From the NCBI RefSeq assembly GCF_900128995.1, contig NZ_FQUE01000018.1, forward strand, positions 1-34,187: a stretch of 34,187 bases of DNA. Direction: 5' to 3'. The translations under genes and the position numbers were made by a program. Positions 16,732 to 25,259 of the stretch are shown in pieces (position 1 is the stretch's first letter; every line of letters starts with the position of its first letter). Source of the stretch: Loktanella atrilutea (GTDB lineage: Bacteria > Pseudomonadota > Alphaproteobacteria > Rhodobacterales > Rhodobacteraceae). The notes under the pieces were generated by a model that saw nothing but the letters and a program-made list of their open reading frames with translations, searched no databases and had not been told where the DNA came from.

Positions 16732-16980
16732 ATGACCTCGTCGCAAAAAGCAAGCTTATCAATGAAAATCGCCAGCGATCCGCTGGGCACTCCACATGTG
16801 GCAGCATTGGTAGATGGGGGGCGTTTTAGACTGCAATTTGCCCGCGGTGCCGGAATTACATATCCCATCCATCGTCTGCCACATTACAGGCGTTTTTATC
16901 GCCGGATGTCACGGTTGCACCCCCATCCTTCCTATAAGGCGATTGCAGACGCACTTGACCAGTTGACGGAGAACCTCTGA
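16732..16980 (+). CDS. hypothetical protein, 82 aa
   Basis: I do not recognise this basic 82-residue protein. It contains a HVAALVDGGRFRLQF strand-like segment, a YPIHRLPHYRRFYRRM basic patch and a C-terminal amphipathic helix, DALDQLTENL. GAAGGAGG lies 4 bases before the ATG. The ATG overlaps the restored RND stop codon (ATGA at 16732-16735), so it was the next gene in the RND operon before IS66 insertion. The IS66 element now separates it from its promoter. It may be a non-functional leftover. Confidence 0.5.
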   Translation: MTSSQKASLSMKIASDPLGTPHVAALVDGGRFRLQFARGAGITYPIHRLPHYRRFYRRMSRLHPHPSYKAIADALDQLTENL

Positions 16981-17201
16981 TGACGGACACTCCTTGAATA
17001 CAGGGACAGTGCTCAGATCAAGGGCCGAAGGCGAGTTCACCTCAGACTCATCCGGGACACGCTTAGTCTCATCGTAATGGACTAAAATCGACTGAAATGC
17101 GGCCCCCCGATCCAGCTGCGCGACCTTCAAAGTAAGCATCTGGCACATGCCGCGATTTGGCGCTCCAATTGGAGCCAGGTCAATGGCAGCAGTTTCGGCA
17201 A

Positions 17202-17378
17202 TCAAGAGGCTGTTGTATCGGGTAGTTGAGCCAACACATTGGCGAGCCAGGCCTGAGGATCGACCTTGTTTATCTTTGTCGTGACGATCAGGGAATACAC
17301 GAAGGCAGCGTGGTCTCCGCCTCGATCGGAATCGGTGAATAGCCAAAATTTCCGTCCCGATGCGATGCTATTGATTTT
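17202..17378 (-). pseudogene. C-terminal relic of a second IS66 TnpC
   Basis: A 58-codon leftward frame reads NSIASGRKFWLFTDSDRGGD, then AAFVYSLIVTTKINKVDPQA and WLANVLAQLPD, with a TGA at 17202-17204. This matches the C-terminal end of IS66 TnpC transposases (GRKNWLFAGSDRGG and VDPQAWLADVL). It belongs to a different subgroup from the complete copy at 14248-16711, whose equivalent end reads ETCKINGIEPFAYL. The upstream part is missing. Bases 16981-17201 between this relic and the 82-residue gene show nothing else convincing. Confidence 0.8.
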
Positions 17379-17464
17379 TACACGGAAATGACCCGGGTCT
17401 GGGTTGAACCCCTTGGGCTATTTCCTCGTAACATTCGGAGCGACAGAAGCGAAAGCTAGCTGTA

Positions 17465-17881
17465 TCAGTCATGCGGTTTATTCAAAGGAGGCGACGAAAT
17501 CTTCAGCCTGTCAACAATATGTTCCAATATCGGGGCGATCTTTTCAGTCGGATACGGTTTTGGAAAGAACGTTGATCCTTCTGGAACCTGCATATCTGCG
17601 AAGTCCACTTTTCCCGATGCGATGACGATCGCGACCGGGGGCCAGACGTTACGCACATGGGTGGCGAGCTCCATACCATCCATGGAGCCTGGCATGTCGA
17701 TGTCGGTGAACAGGATGCCGATGTCTTCGTGCAGCTCCATCAGAACGAGGGCGGCATCGGCGTTGGCAGCATCGTAGACCCTGAACCCAGCGTCCTCGAT
17801 CATATCAACGGCTTCCATTCGGATCAGGGGTTCGTCCTCGACCACAAGGATGGCGGGCAGCACTTTCGCTGTAGAGTTCAT
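17465..17881 (-). CDS. single-domain response regulator
   Basis: This 138-residue protein consists of one CheY-like receiver domain with no output domain. Acidic residues Glu15-Asp16, the phospho-acceptor Asp60 in LFTDIDMPG, Ser89 and Lys108 in FPKPY are all present, so it should be phosphorylatable. It lies 29 bases after the HWE kinase gene and is the third gene of the kaiC-kinase-regulator operon, so it is the obvious acceptor for that kinase. Stand-alone receivers of this type often act through protein-protein contacts or as phosphate sinks. Its target is unknown. Confidence 0.9.
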   Translation of the reverse strand: MNSTAKVLPAILVVEDEPLIRMEAVDMIEDAGFRVYDAANADAALVLMELHEDIGILFTDIDMPGSMDGMELATHVRNVWPPVAIVIASGKVDFADMQVPEGSTFFPKPYPTEKIAPILEHIVDRLKISSPPLNKPHD

Positions 17882-17910
17882 ACCAGCTCGTCCTCGCTCT
17901 TCTTTTTAGA

Positions 17911-19368
17911 TTATACTGTGAGGCCTGACAGAGGTGCTGTCAGATTGAAGGTCAAACCTCCCCGATTGTAGGCAAGTTCCGCCGCGCCAGTAAAATACCC
18001 TGCAAGTGCTCGTTCGATCATGCGGCTACCAAACCCCCGCCGCGTGGGCGTCATGACCTCAGGTCCACCACTTTCGCGCCATGAAAAAGCGAAGCCAGCA
18101 TCTGCGTCCTCCTGACTGACGTGCCAGGCAATATCGATGCGTCCCTGATCGGTAGAGAGTGCCCCATACTTGGTAGCATTCGTCGCAAGCTCGTGTAGAG
18201 CCATCGTCAACGCCAGGGCTTGCTTTGATCCGATCGGAAGGTTGGGCCCCGTAACACCGATACGGCCAAGACCGGTGCGATGCGGTATCAGCGCAGCCTC
18301 TACGACCTCGGCAATCTGCGTCTCTGTCCAAGTCGATTTGACCAGCCTGTCATGCGCTGCCGACATCATGCTGATGCGGGACTGGATGGCGATGCGGGCA
18401 TCATCAAGAGTGTCAGCCTGCCTCAGGGTCTGCGATACCATCGCGTGCACCATCGCAAGCGTATTCTTCACCCGATGGTTCATCTCGCCCAGCATGAGCT
18501 GCCGCTGCTCCTGAGCCACCTTGATGTCGTGGATGTCGGTGCAGCTCCCATACCACCGGGTGATATTACCGCTCATATCCCGCATGGGCTGTGCACGACC
18601 CAATACCCAGCGGTATTTGCCGGACTTATGCTTCAACCGATATTCGATCTCATAGGGTTGACCAGTCTTCAGGCTCTCTCGCCATGCTCCCCAGGCACGC
18701 TCCTGGTCATCGGGGTGAAACATCCCGTTCCAGGCATCACCATCAGTGCATCCCTCTGGAACGCCTGTAAAGTCATACCAGCGTTGATTATAATAATCAT
18801 GAAAACCATCAGGCTGTGTCGACCAGATCATTTGATCGACGGCATCGGCGATGGCATGGAATTTGGCTTCACTGTCCTGCAACTGACGTTCGCGTAGCTC
18901 TAGTTTCTCTACGTAACGTCGCGCGTCGTGCTGCCGCGCCCTTGCATTGAGGGCGGACGTGACCGCACGCACCAACTCTTCGGCATGCAGCGGCCGTGAC
19001 AGCAATGTTGCGTTTCGCAGTGTATCGATCCGCGCGACGGCTGCGTCAGATCGCCGGCCCACGCCCTGGTTGGCAAGGACGATGAAGGGAATGTCCGACC
19101 ACGGGGGTTGGATGTCCAGGACATCGGTCAGCCGATCTGTTCCGGGTGAACTTAAAGCCTCTTCGGTGACAAGGACGGCTCCCACCTGATCTGCAAGAAG
19201 ATTGGCTAGGTGATCAAGCGTCTCAGCCACAACGACCGGCAGGTTTGCCTCCTGCAAAAGCTGAGCCGCCACTGCCGCATCTCGACCGCGTGGCGCCAGG
19301 ATGGCGACAGTGGCTGTGAGTTCAGCCGGCGGCACGTGCGTGCCAGATGAAACGTCGCGATCGGTCAT
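17911..19368 (-). CDS. HWE-family histidine kinase with receiver-like and PAS domains
   Basis: This is a 485-residue soluble sensor kinase. Residues ~18-142 have the length and alternating pattern of a receiver domain, but the usual phospho-Asp is not evident (VGAVLVTEEAL in its place), so it may be a pseudo-receiver. A coiled coil (~147-170) leads to a PAS domain (~165-285) with FHAIADAVDQMIWSTQPDG, NQRWYDFTG, FHPDD and WVLGRAQPMRD. The HWE transmitter follows: phospho-His298 in GEMNHRVKNTLAMVHAM, N-box HELATNATKYGALS, and WRE at 430-432. It has no membrane segment, so the input is cytoplasmic. The start ATG overlaps the kaiC stop (ATGA). Confidence 0.9.
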   Translation of the reverse strand: MTDRDVSSGTHVPPAELTATVAILAPRGRDAAVAAQLLQEANLPVVVAETLDHLANLLADQVGAVLVTEEALSSPGTDRLTDVLDIQPPWSDIPFIVLANQGVGRRSDAAVARIDTLRNATLLSRPLHAEELVRAVTSALNARARQHDARRYVEKLELRERQLQDSEAKFHAIADAVDQMIWSTQPDGFHDYYNQRWYDFTGVPEGCTDGDAWNGMFHPDDQERAWGAWRESLKTGQPYEIEYRLKHKSGKYRWVLGRAQPMRDMSGNITRWYGSCTDIHDIKVAQEQRQLMLGEMNHRVKNTLAMVHAMVSQTLRQADTLDDARIAIQSRISMMSAAHDRLVKSTWTETQIAEVVEAALIPHRTGLGRIGVTGPNLPIGSKQALALTMALHELATNATKYGALSTDQGRIDIAWHVSQEDADAGFAFSWRESGGPEVMTPTRRGFGSRMIERALAGYFTGAAELAYNRGGLTFNLTAPLSGLTV

Positions 19369-20882
19369 GTTGCGGTAGCAACGCCTTCTTCTCCCAATGG
19401 CAACAGATCGCCTCGGGCGGGTGTATATACCGGTGCGCCCGACAGAATGCCGGTAAAATTGCGAATGGGGTCGCCGATCACAATGCCGCGCTCATCGATA
19501 CGAAGCTCCCGGATCGAGCGCTCATGATCCGATGTCCGTGTCTTGATCACGGAAATGGATTTGCGAACTTGCCCGGCGGCCTCGAAAAACCGGAGCATCA
19601 CGACTGTGTCGGCGAGGTAACTGATGTCGACGTCCGAGCGCAGATCGCCGGTGATGCCGTGTTGCCCAAGAATCATCAGCGACACGACGCCTTGCTGGGC
19701 AAGATAGCTCAGTAATTCGTGCATCTGTAGCACAAGAAAATTATCGCTGGGCATTGCATGAAGATAAGCATTGAGACTGTCGATGACGACAACATTGACC
19801 TGGTCTCTCTCCACCGCGGTGCGCACGGCGTTGGCAAATTCCCCCGGCGAAAGCTCCGCCGGATCGATCTGGCGAATCTCCAAAACGCCTTCATCGATAA
19901 AGGGTTGCAGATCCATGCCGAGTGCTTTCGAGCGGATCATCAGCGTCGAGAGGCGTTCGTCAAAAAGGAAGTAGGCGGCCTTCTGGCCGCGCTTCAGCGC
20001 GGCAATCATGCAGCGCACGGCGGTTGTTGTTTTGCCCACTCCGGCGGGACCGGCCAGCAGGGTATTGGTCCCCGGGAACAGACCGTCCCCCAGCAGGGCA
20101 TCGAGGGCGGCGAGGCCACTGGTGACCGGCTCGCTGGTAAAGCTGCGGCCATGGTCAGCCGCGACCAGTCGCGGGTAGACACAGATGCCGCCGGGTTCGA
20201 TGGAAAAGTCGTGGTAGCCGCCGTAGTATTGCACGCCTCGCATCTTGACAATACGTAGTCGCCGGCGCTCGGAGCCGAAATCGCTGACCAGCTGCTCCAG
20301 CGAGATCACACCGTGGGCGATGGAATGCAACTGGAGATCACCGGGCTCGGAAGTACGATCATCCAGCATCAGGACAGTGCATTTACGCCGGGAGAAGAAA
20401 TGCTTCAGTGCCAGAATCTGACGCCTGTAGCGCAGGGGGTTCTGTGCCAGAAGGCGAAGTTCCGACAGGCTGTCGAGGACGACCCGGGCAGGGTCAAGTC
20501 GTTCAACAAGGCCTATGATGCCCCGCACCGTCTCTCCCAGCTCAACCTCGCTCGGATGCAGGAGCGTTTGCTCATGGTCCGCGCTAAATTCATCCTCGGC
20601 GACCATCTCAAACAGATTGATTCCATCGAGTGTCCAGCCATGGGATTTAGCTACGGCCCGCAATTCGGATTCCGTTTCCGACAGCGTAATGTAGAGGCTG
20701 CGGTCGCCCGCGCGACGCCCTTCCATAAGAAACTTCAGAGCCAACGTTGTCTTGCCCGTCCCGGGCGTGCCCTCGACGAGATACAGTCGTTCCGGTGTCA
20801 GTCCGCCTCTGAGCACTTCATTCAAGCCGGGCGTACCGGTCATGAGCTTGGGTTGGAGATCGTCCACTGTGATGTTGGCCAT
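19365..20882 (-). CDS. kaiC: KaiC-like double-domain ATPase
   Basis: This 505-residue RecA/RadA-superfamily protein contains two KaiC domains. Walker A motifs are at 38-46 (GTPGTGKTT) and 278-286 (GPAGVGKTT), and Walker B-like strands are ARVVLDSLSEL and VNVVVIDSLNAY. The catalytic acidic pair is SE (68-69) in the first domain and DE (308-309) in the second. At the position of the cyanobacterial KaiC phosphosites Ser431-Thr432, this protein reads Ser421-Tyr422 in DVDISYLADT, so one hydroxyl site remains. The KaiC-type end, IKTRTSDHERSIRELRI, is present. No kaiA or kaiB is in the window. It is co-transcribed with the HWE kinase and receiver, so it probably feeds a phosphorelay; clock function is not implied. 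Confidence 0.9.
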   Translation of the reverse strand: MANITVDDLQPKLMTGTPGLNEVLRGGLTPERLYLVEGTPGTGKTTLALKFLMEGRRAGDRSLYITLSETESELRAVAKSHGWTLDGINLFEMVAEDEFSADHEQTLLHPSEVELGETVRGIIGLVERLDPARVVLDSLSELRLLAQNPLRYRRQILALKHFFSRRKCTVLMLDDRTSEPGDLQLHSIAHGVISLEQLVSDFGSERRRLRIVKMRGVQYYGGYHDFSIEPGGICVYPRLVAADHGRSFTSEPVTSGLAALDALLGDGLFPGTNTLLAGPAGVGKTTTAVRCMIAALKRGQKAAYFLFDERLSTLMIRSKALGMDLQPFIDEGVLEIRQIDPAELSPGEFANAVRTAVERDQVNVVVIDSLNAYLHAMPSDNFLVLQMHELLSYLAQQGVVSLMILGQHGITGDLRSDVDISYLADTVVMLRFFEAAGQVRKSISVIKTRTSDHERSIRELRIDERGIVIGDPIRNFTGILSGAPVYTPARGDLLPLGEEGVATAT

Positions 20883-21346
20883 CGAATCGCTGTTCCTGTC
20901 GAATTCGCATATAGGTGGACGCTCTACAGATGGGTGAACTTGCCAGTAAAGCTGTGTTCAGTTTAGGTCCATAAAAAGCGCTTTAACGGATGTCGGCGAT
21001 CTTCAGCAAACGTTTTTAATGCGCCCAAGCAGGTTCTTTGCTTCACTCATATTGCATTGCACGAGTTGAACATAAATGCCGTCGAATATCTCGCCTTGTT
21101 GTGCGACGATGGGCATGTCGAAGTAATCTGGTCGCTGGATCAGACCACCCGCAAGTTCGATATCAACTGATCGGAACATGACGGGCCGCCCTTCGTGCCC
21201 CCGCCATCGAAAGGGTTCGGATCCACGGTGATTGACCAGATGGCGGGCTCCGTTTTTGGCCGCCAATGTTCACCGAGACTACGCACCCACGACCACCATA
21301 ATACGGCCACGAAGTTTTGCGATACAGGAAGCATTGGACGAGGAAC
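20883..21346. other. divergent intergenic stretch between kaiC and the 5TM kinase
   Basis: These 464 bases separate two divergent signalling genes. A leftward frame from ATG 21179 to 21003 (58 residues, MFRSVDIELAGGLIQRPDYF at its start) is open, but its ribosome site is poor and I do not recognise it. No clear operator or promoter pair stands out. Confidence 0.35.
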
Positions 21347-23062
21347 ATGCCGGCAATGAAACCGCTTTGGATGGAGCTGCTGGCACTGCATGCCATGGTC
21401 GGGCTGTCTGTGATCCTGTGGTCACTCTTGGACACCTATATGCCGGCGGTCTCGAGAAGTCGCATTGGTCCTGGGATGGTCCTGGGCCTTGTGGGCGTCA
21501 TGACGATGGCTATGGCGGTAGAGGTGCTGCCTGGAATTCGAATCGATTTGCGTCACGCCCTGATCGCAGCAGGTGGACTGGTGTTCGGTCCCGTGTCAGG
21601 CTTGATAACCGGCGCTATTTCGAGTGCAGTGCGGATCAGCTACGGGGGTGCCGGTGTTCTGGCCGGCCTAACTGGTATTGCATCGTCAACATTTCTCGGA
21701 GGTGCGGCGAACCTTGCATTGAAAGGCCGCATACCAGATCTTCAGCAGTGTATCGTTTTCGCGGCTGTCGTGGGGCTCGGCGCTCTGACAAGTCTTCTGC
21801 TCGTTCCGAGCGAAGTGCGGGGCACGATCTTCCAACAATCGTGGCTCCCGCTCCTGACCCTGACATTTACAAGCACCCTGTTTACCTCCTACTTCTTCTC
21901 AATCGAGCGTGCGAGATACGTCGAGTTTCAGAACCTTTCGCTTTACCGCAAGATGGTCGATGCGCTTCCGGATTGCTTGAACGTCAAGGATCTCGACGGC
22001 AGATTCATCATCGCGAACAAAGCGACCGCAGACCTCATGAAGGCGCGGGACGCATCGGATCTCATAGGAAAAACAGATTTTGATTTCTATCCCCATGCCG
22101 TTGCGGCAGGATACCGGGATGACGAGACCGCCGTCCTAAAAGGAACCGGTGCTCAGCGGTTGGAGCAGATGGTCGATTTCAAGGACGGAAAGATCGGGTG
22201 GCTAGAGACAGTCAAGGTTCCGATCAGAAGCGAGGCCGGCGCCTTGACCGGATTGATTTCCTACAATCGCGATATAACCGATATCCATGCATCGAACGAA
22301 TTGAAGGCGCAGTTCGTGTCCACGATAAGTCACGAAATACGCACGCCACTGACATCCATCTGTGGCTCGTTGCGACTGATTGCGGAGGCTTTTCCCGACG
22401 AACTGCCACCCAAGGCAGTTCGACTAATTGCGGTTGCTGACCGCAATGCGCGGCATCTCAACGAGCTGATCGACAATCTGCTCGTCTCCGAGAAACTCGA
22501 CGCCGGGCAGACAGACTTTTCGCCTGAGATTTTGGATATGACCCGGCTCGCGAAAGATGCGGTCGAAAGCATGAAGCACTACTTGCCGCATAAGGATCTG
22601 TCCTGGGCTATGTCGCACTCGGCCGAGGACACAAAAATCCATGTTCACCCGCTTCGGCTGCAACAGGTGCTGCTCAACCTTTTGTCCAACGCAGCCAAAT
22701 TCTCTCCGGCTAAAGGTATCATCGAAGTCGATATTTTACAGATCGATGGTATGGTTCGCCTTATCGTGCGTGACGCGGGTCCTGGCGTGCAACCTGACTT
22801 CGAAGCCTCATTGTTCAGTCGGTTCCGTCAGGAAGAGGCAACCGCGCGGGTCAACAAGGCTGGTGGAACGGGCCTTGGACTCAGTTTGGCAAAATCTTTT
22901 GTTGAACACATGTCCGGCAGCATCTCCTATCGAAGGCTGAACGATAAGACTGAATTTTGCGTCGAATTTCCGTCCCTGTCTGACAGTCATGAATTGAAGG
23001 GGCATTTGGCCCCAAATCGGTTATCAGCATCGGATCCGGCATTCGGTGCAGGCGCGGCCTGA
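21347..23062 (+). CDS. membrane sensor histidine kinase (5TM-LYT, PAS, HisKA, HATPase)
   Basis: This is an approximately 571-residue membrane kinase. Residues ~5-190 contain hydrophobic helices with GIRIDLRHALIAAGGLVFGP and AVRISYGGAG, the pattern of the 5TM receptors of the LytS type. A PAS domain follows at ~200-315 (MVDALPDCLNVKDLDGRFII, YNRDITDIH). Then come HisKA with phospho-His329 in STISHEIRTPL and a HATPase domain with NLLSNAAKFSP, DAGPGV and GGTGLGLSLAKSF. ATG 21347 and ATG 21356 are both possible, as GAGGA at 21340-21344 is close to the first and far from the second. No response regulator follows, so it may signal to the receiver encoded at 17465. It is divergent from kaiC. Confidence 0.88.
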   Translation: MPAMKPLWMELLALHAMVGLSVILWSLLDTYMPAVSRSRIGPGMVLGLVGVMTMAMAVEVLPGIRIDLRHALIAAGGLVFGPVSGLITGAISSAVRISYGGAGVLAGLTGIASSTFLGGAANLALKGRIPDLQQCIVFAAVVGLGALTSLLLVPSEVRGTIFQQSWLPLLTLTFTSTLFTSYFFSIERARYVEFQNLSLYRKMVDALPDCLNVKDLDGRFIIANKATADLMKARDASDLIGKTDFDFYPHAVAAGYRDDETAVLKGTGAQRLEQMVDFKDGKIGWLETVKVPIRSEAGALTGLISYNRDITDIHASNELKAQFVSTISHEIRTPLTSICGSLRLIAEAFPDELPPKAVRLIAVADRNARHLNELIDNLLVSEKLDAGQTDFSPEILDMTRLAKDAVESMKHYLPHKDLSWAMSHSAEDTKIHVHPLRLQQVLLNLLSNAAKFSPAKGIIEVDILQIDGMVRLIVRDAGPGVQPDFEASLFSRFRQEEATARVNKAGGTGLGLSLAKSFVEHMSGSISYRRLNDKTEFCVEFPSLSDSHELKGHLAPNRLSASDPAFGAGAA

Positions 23063-23172
23063 CCCCAGCGTTCAACTGACGTTGATCAGCGGGTCTGTGG
23101 CTGCGGCAGATGGAATGCTACCTTTTGCCGGACAAGGGCGTTTAAAGCCAGACACCCTAAGAGGACGTATAA

Positions 23173-23793
23173 ATGTTTGACTGGATATCCGGCTTCATAG
23201 ACGCGGTCGGGCTGGCCGGAATCGCACTCTTGATGTTCATCGAGAATGTTTTTCCGCCGATTCCGTCCGAATTGATCATGCCTTTGGCAGGGTTCAATGC
23301 GGCGAGTGGTGAACACAATCTTTTTGCCGTCATCACAGCAGGGTCAGCAGGATCGTTGGCCGGTGCCGTCTTGTGGTATTGGGTCGGTATGCGTATCGGC
23401 ACCGACCGGCTGAAACGCCTTGCCCGGCGCCATGGCCGATGGCTGACAATCTCACCCGACGAAATTGATCAGTCGAATGCGTGGTTCAAGCGACACGGCG
23501 GCATGGCCGTTATGGTGGGTCGGCTGATTCCGACGGTGCGCACATTTATCTCCGTTCCGGCGGGCGTGTCAGAAATGTCATTTTTGAAGTTTTTGACCTA
23601 TTCGACTGTTGGCACTGTCGCCTGGACCAGCTTTCTGACCTTGGCGGGCTACTGGTTGCAGTCTCAATACGAAAAGGTCTCGGCTTGGATGAACCCGGTA
23701 TCAACCAGTGTCGTTATACTGATCTTAGCGTGGTATCTTTGGCGCGTCGCAACCTACCGTCGTCGCGTGCCAAAAGAGGGCAGCACTCAGTGA
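23173..23793 (+). CDS. DedA-family membrane protein
   Basis: This 206-residue inner-membrane protein has the DedA/SNARE-associated pattern: MFIENVFPPIPSELIMPLAG near the N-terminus, GSLAGAVLWYWVGMRIG, then a KRHGGMAVMVGRLIPTVRTF and SVPAGVSEMSFLKFL core containing the family arginines. DedA proteins include polyprenyl-phosphate and phospholipid flippases and influence membrane homeostasis and drug tolerance. AGAGGA lies about 8 bases before the ATG. It is 110 bases downstream of the kinase on the same strand and may be co-transcribed with it. The specific substrate is not readable. Confidence 0.9.
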   Translation: MFDWISGFIDAVGLAGIALLMFIENVFPPIPSELIMPLAGFNAASGEHNLFAVITAGSAGSLAGAVLWYWVGMRIGTDRLKRLARRHGRWLTISPDEIDQSNAWFKRHGGMAVMVGRLIPTVRTFISVPAGVSEMSFLKFLTYSTVGTVAWTSFLTLAGYWLQSQYEKVSAWMNPVSTSVVILILAWYLWRVATYRRRVPKEGSTQ

Positions 23794-23978
23794 TTCAGTC
23801 GATTACTATATAAATTTACGGGAAACTTCGGCAGATTTTTGGCAGATTTACCGCTAGTTCGACATCAAGCTGCCGTCGCGCGATGTTTGCTCACGCCTTG
23901 AGATCTTGGCATGTAGCACCGTAGTTAAGAGAAATTTTGCTATTCATGAATCATAAACGATGTATATTTTGAGGCATG

Positions 23979-24194
23979 ATGTTGAGCTCGACAAGCCATC
24001 CCGTTCTGACCCGTGAGTTGCGGCTAGGATGGGCACGTGCTGTGCGCGCTGATATAAGTCCACATTCAGATGCCCGAATTCGGCGTGCTTGTCGTATCTT
24101 CCTCTCTGAGGGGGGTGCTCAAGATTGGTGTGATCGAAGCTGGGCTACCGAGATGCTGAAGGTCTTGTCGCCCGAGAGGGGGGAGCCAGCGTGA
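23979..24194 (+). CDS. hypothetical small protein, 71 aa
   Basis: This is a short open frame in an otherwise gene-free stretch (23794-24478). GAGG lies 4 bases before ATG 23979; an ATG three bases earlier is too close to it. The product is Arg-rich, with TRELRLGWARAVRAD, ARIRRACRIFLSEGGAQDW and a C-terminal helix WATEMLKVL. No family is recognised. The upstream part (23794-23975) is AT-rich and shows nothing. The downstream part (24195-24478) contains a short hairpin, CACCCGC-ATC-GCGGGTG (24375-24391), without a T-tract. Confidence 0.35.
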   Translation: MLSSTSHPVLTRELRLGWARAVRADISPHSDARIRRACRIFLSEGGAQDWCDRSWATEMLKVLSPERGEPA

Positions 24195-24478
24195 GCCGAA
24201 AGCGGCTGCTTCCGAGCTTGTTTACTGGTGCGGCGCCAATCGCGCCCACGTCGTCGCTCGGGCCGCCGCTTTGATACGACTTGTTACGTGTGACCTGCAT
24301 CGTTGTCCGACCGAGATATTTGACCTAGTGTCGGCACATGTCTTTCACACGTGTCATACCGCCACGCTCATAGACACCCGCATCGCGGGTGGCTTTGACC
24401 TGCGCGGATGACCTGAAATCAACCCCCCCAGGACCCATCGCCGCCTACGTGAGCCTCCATCACGACCAGGAAGAGCAC

Positions 24479-25033
24479 ATGGTCAACTGGTATACGGCCG
24501 ACCCCCACTTCGGGCCCGAGAACATTATTAAATTCTGCAAACGCCCGTTTCACAGCACAGCGCACATGGGGAAGGTCCTGCTGGGCAATCTGCAGGCCTG
24601 CGTCGGGGATGATGATGATCTCTGGATTCTCGGCGATCTGGTGGTAGGCCCCCGCGCCAAGAGCCGTCATTTTCTGCACAGCCTCTTCGGCCTGCTGCCC
24701 AACCGCCGCAGACATCTGGTCACCGGCAATCACGACAAGGAACTGGTTCTCTCATTGCCTTGGGACACGGTGACGCCGCTGGCCGAAGTGCGGGACGGGC
24801 CGAAGAACCAGAACTACACCCTGTGCCACTACCCGATGCTCACCTGGAACCACGTGCGCCGCGATGCGCTCATGATGTTCTGCCACGTGCATGACAACTG
24901 GCCGGGGTACCGGAACTGCGTGAACGTCGGGGTGGACCTCTGGGGCTTCAAACCGGCGCTGTTCGAGGACATCGCGGCGCGGGGGGCGGTGCTCCCCGCC
25001 AGGCCACACTGGGCGGCCGTTGAGCCATCATAG
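24479..25033 (+). CDS. phage-like metallophosphoesterase
   Basis: This 184-residue calcineurin-like phosphoesterase has the metal motifs in order: ADPHFG (D-x-H) near the start, WILGDLV, VTGNHDKEL, LCHYPML and FCHVHDNWPG. The ADPHFGPENIIKFCKRPF opening is typical of small phosphoesterases found in phages and accessory regions. The start at ATG 24479 is chosen because AGGA is about 7 to 8 bases upstream and the domain begins at once; a longer frame opens at 24389. The substrate is unknown; nucleic acid or phosphoprotein are both possible. No neighbour is clearly co-transcribed. Confidence 0.85.
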   Translation: MVNWYTADPHFGPENIIKFCKRPFHSTAHMGKVLLGNLQACVGDDDDLWILGDLVVGPRAKSRHFLHSLFGLLPNRRRHLVTGNHDKELVLSLPWDTVTPLAEVRDGPKNQNYTLCHYPMLTWNHVRRDALMMFCHVHDNWPGYRNCVNVGVDLWGFKPALFEDIAARGAVLPARPHWAAVEPS

Positions 25034-25259
25034 CGACAATGGCAGTGGGTGTGCGAGCGTGGCGTTACTGTTCACGATGTAGCGGTTATCTGACAAAGTG
25101 CTTCTAACGCTCGTCCCCAGCGCCAAGCGCATCAGAAAATTTTGCACCAACTTGGCGCCGAATTCAATCATCATGGCCACACCAAGCGGCCTTTCCATCT
25201 GCAAAAAGGGAAGCGGTCGAAACAAGAAAGCACGGCCATGTCCCACCAGTTGGTGTAAG

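Noticed and set aside
16909-17346. 145-codon leftward frame overlapping the second IS66 relic
   Set aside because: The TnpC homology lies in a different frame (17202-17378); this frame shows no recognisable sequence and overlaps the 82-aa gene end.
21003-21179. 58-codon leftward frame between kaiC and the 5TM kinase
   Set aside because: Open and in a gap, but the Shine-Dalgarno is poor and no motif is visible; mentioned only within the intergenic entry.
24375-24391. Hairpin CACCCGC-ATC-GCGGGTG before the metallophosphoesterase
   Set aside because: Short stem, no T-tract, and not placed after a clear gene; not enough to call a terminator or riboswitch.
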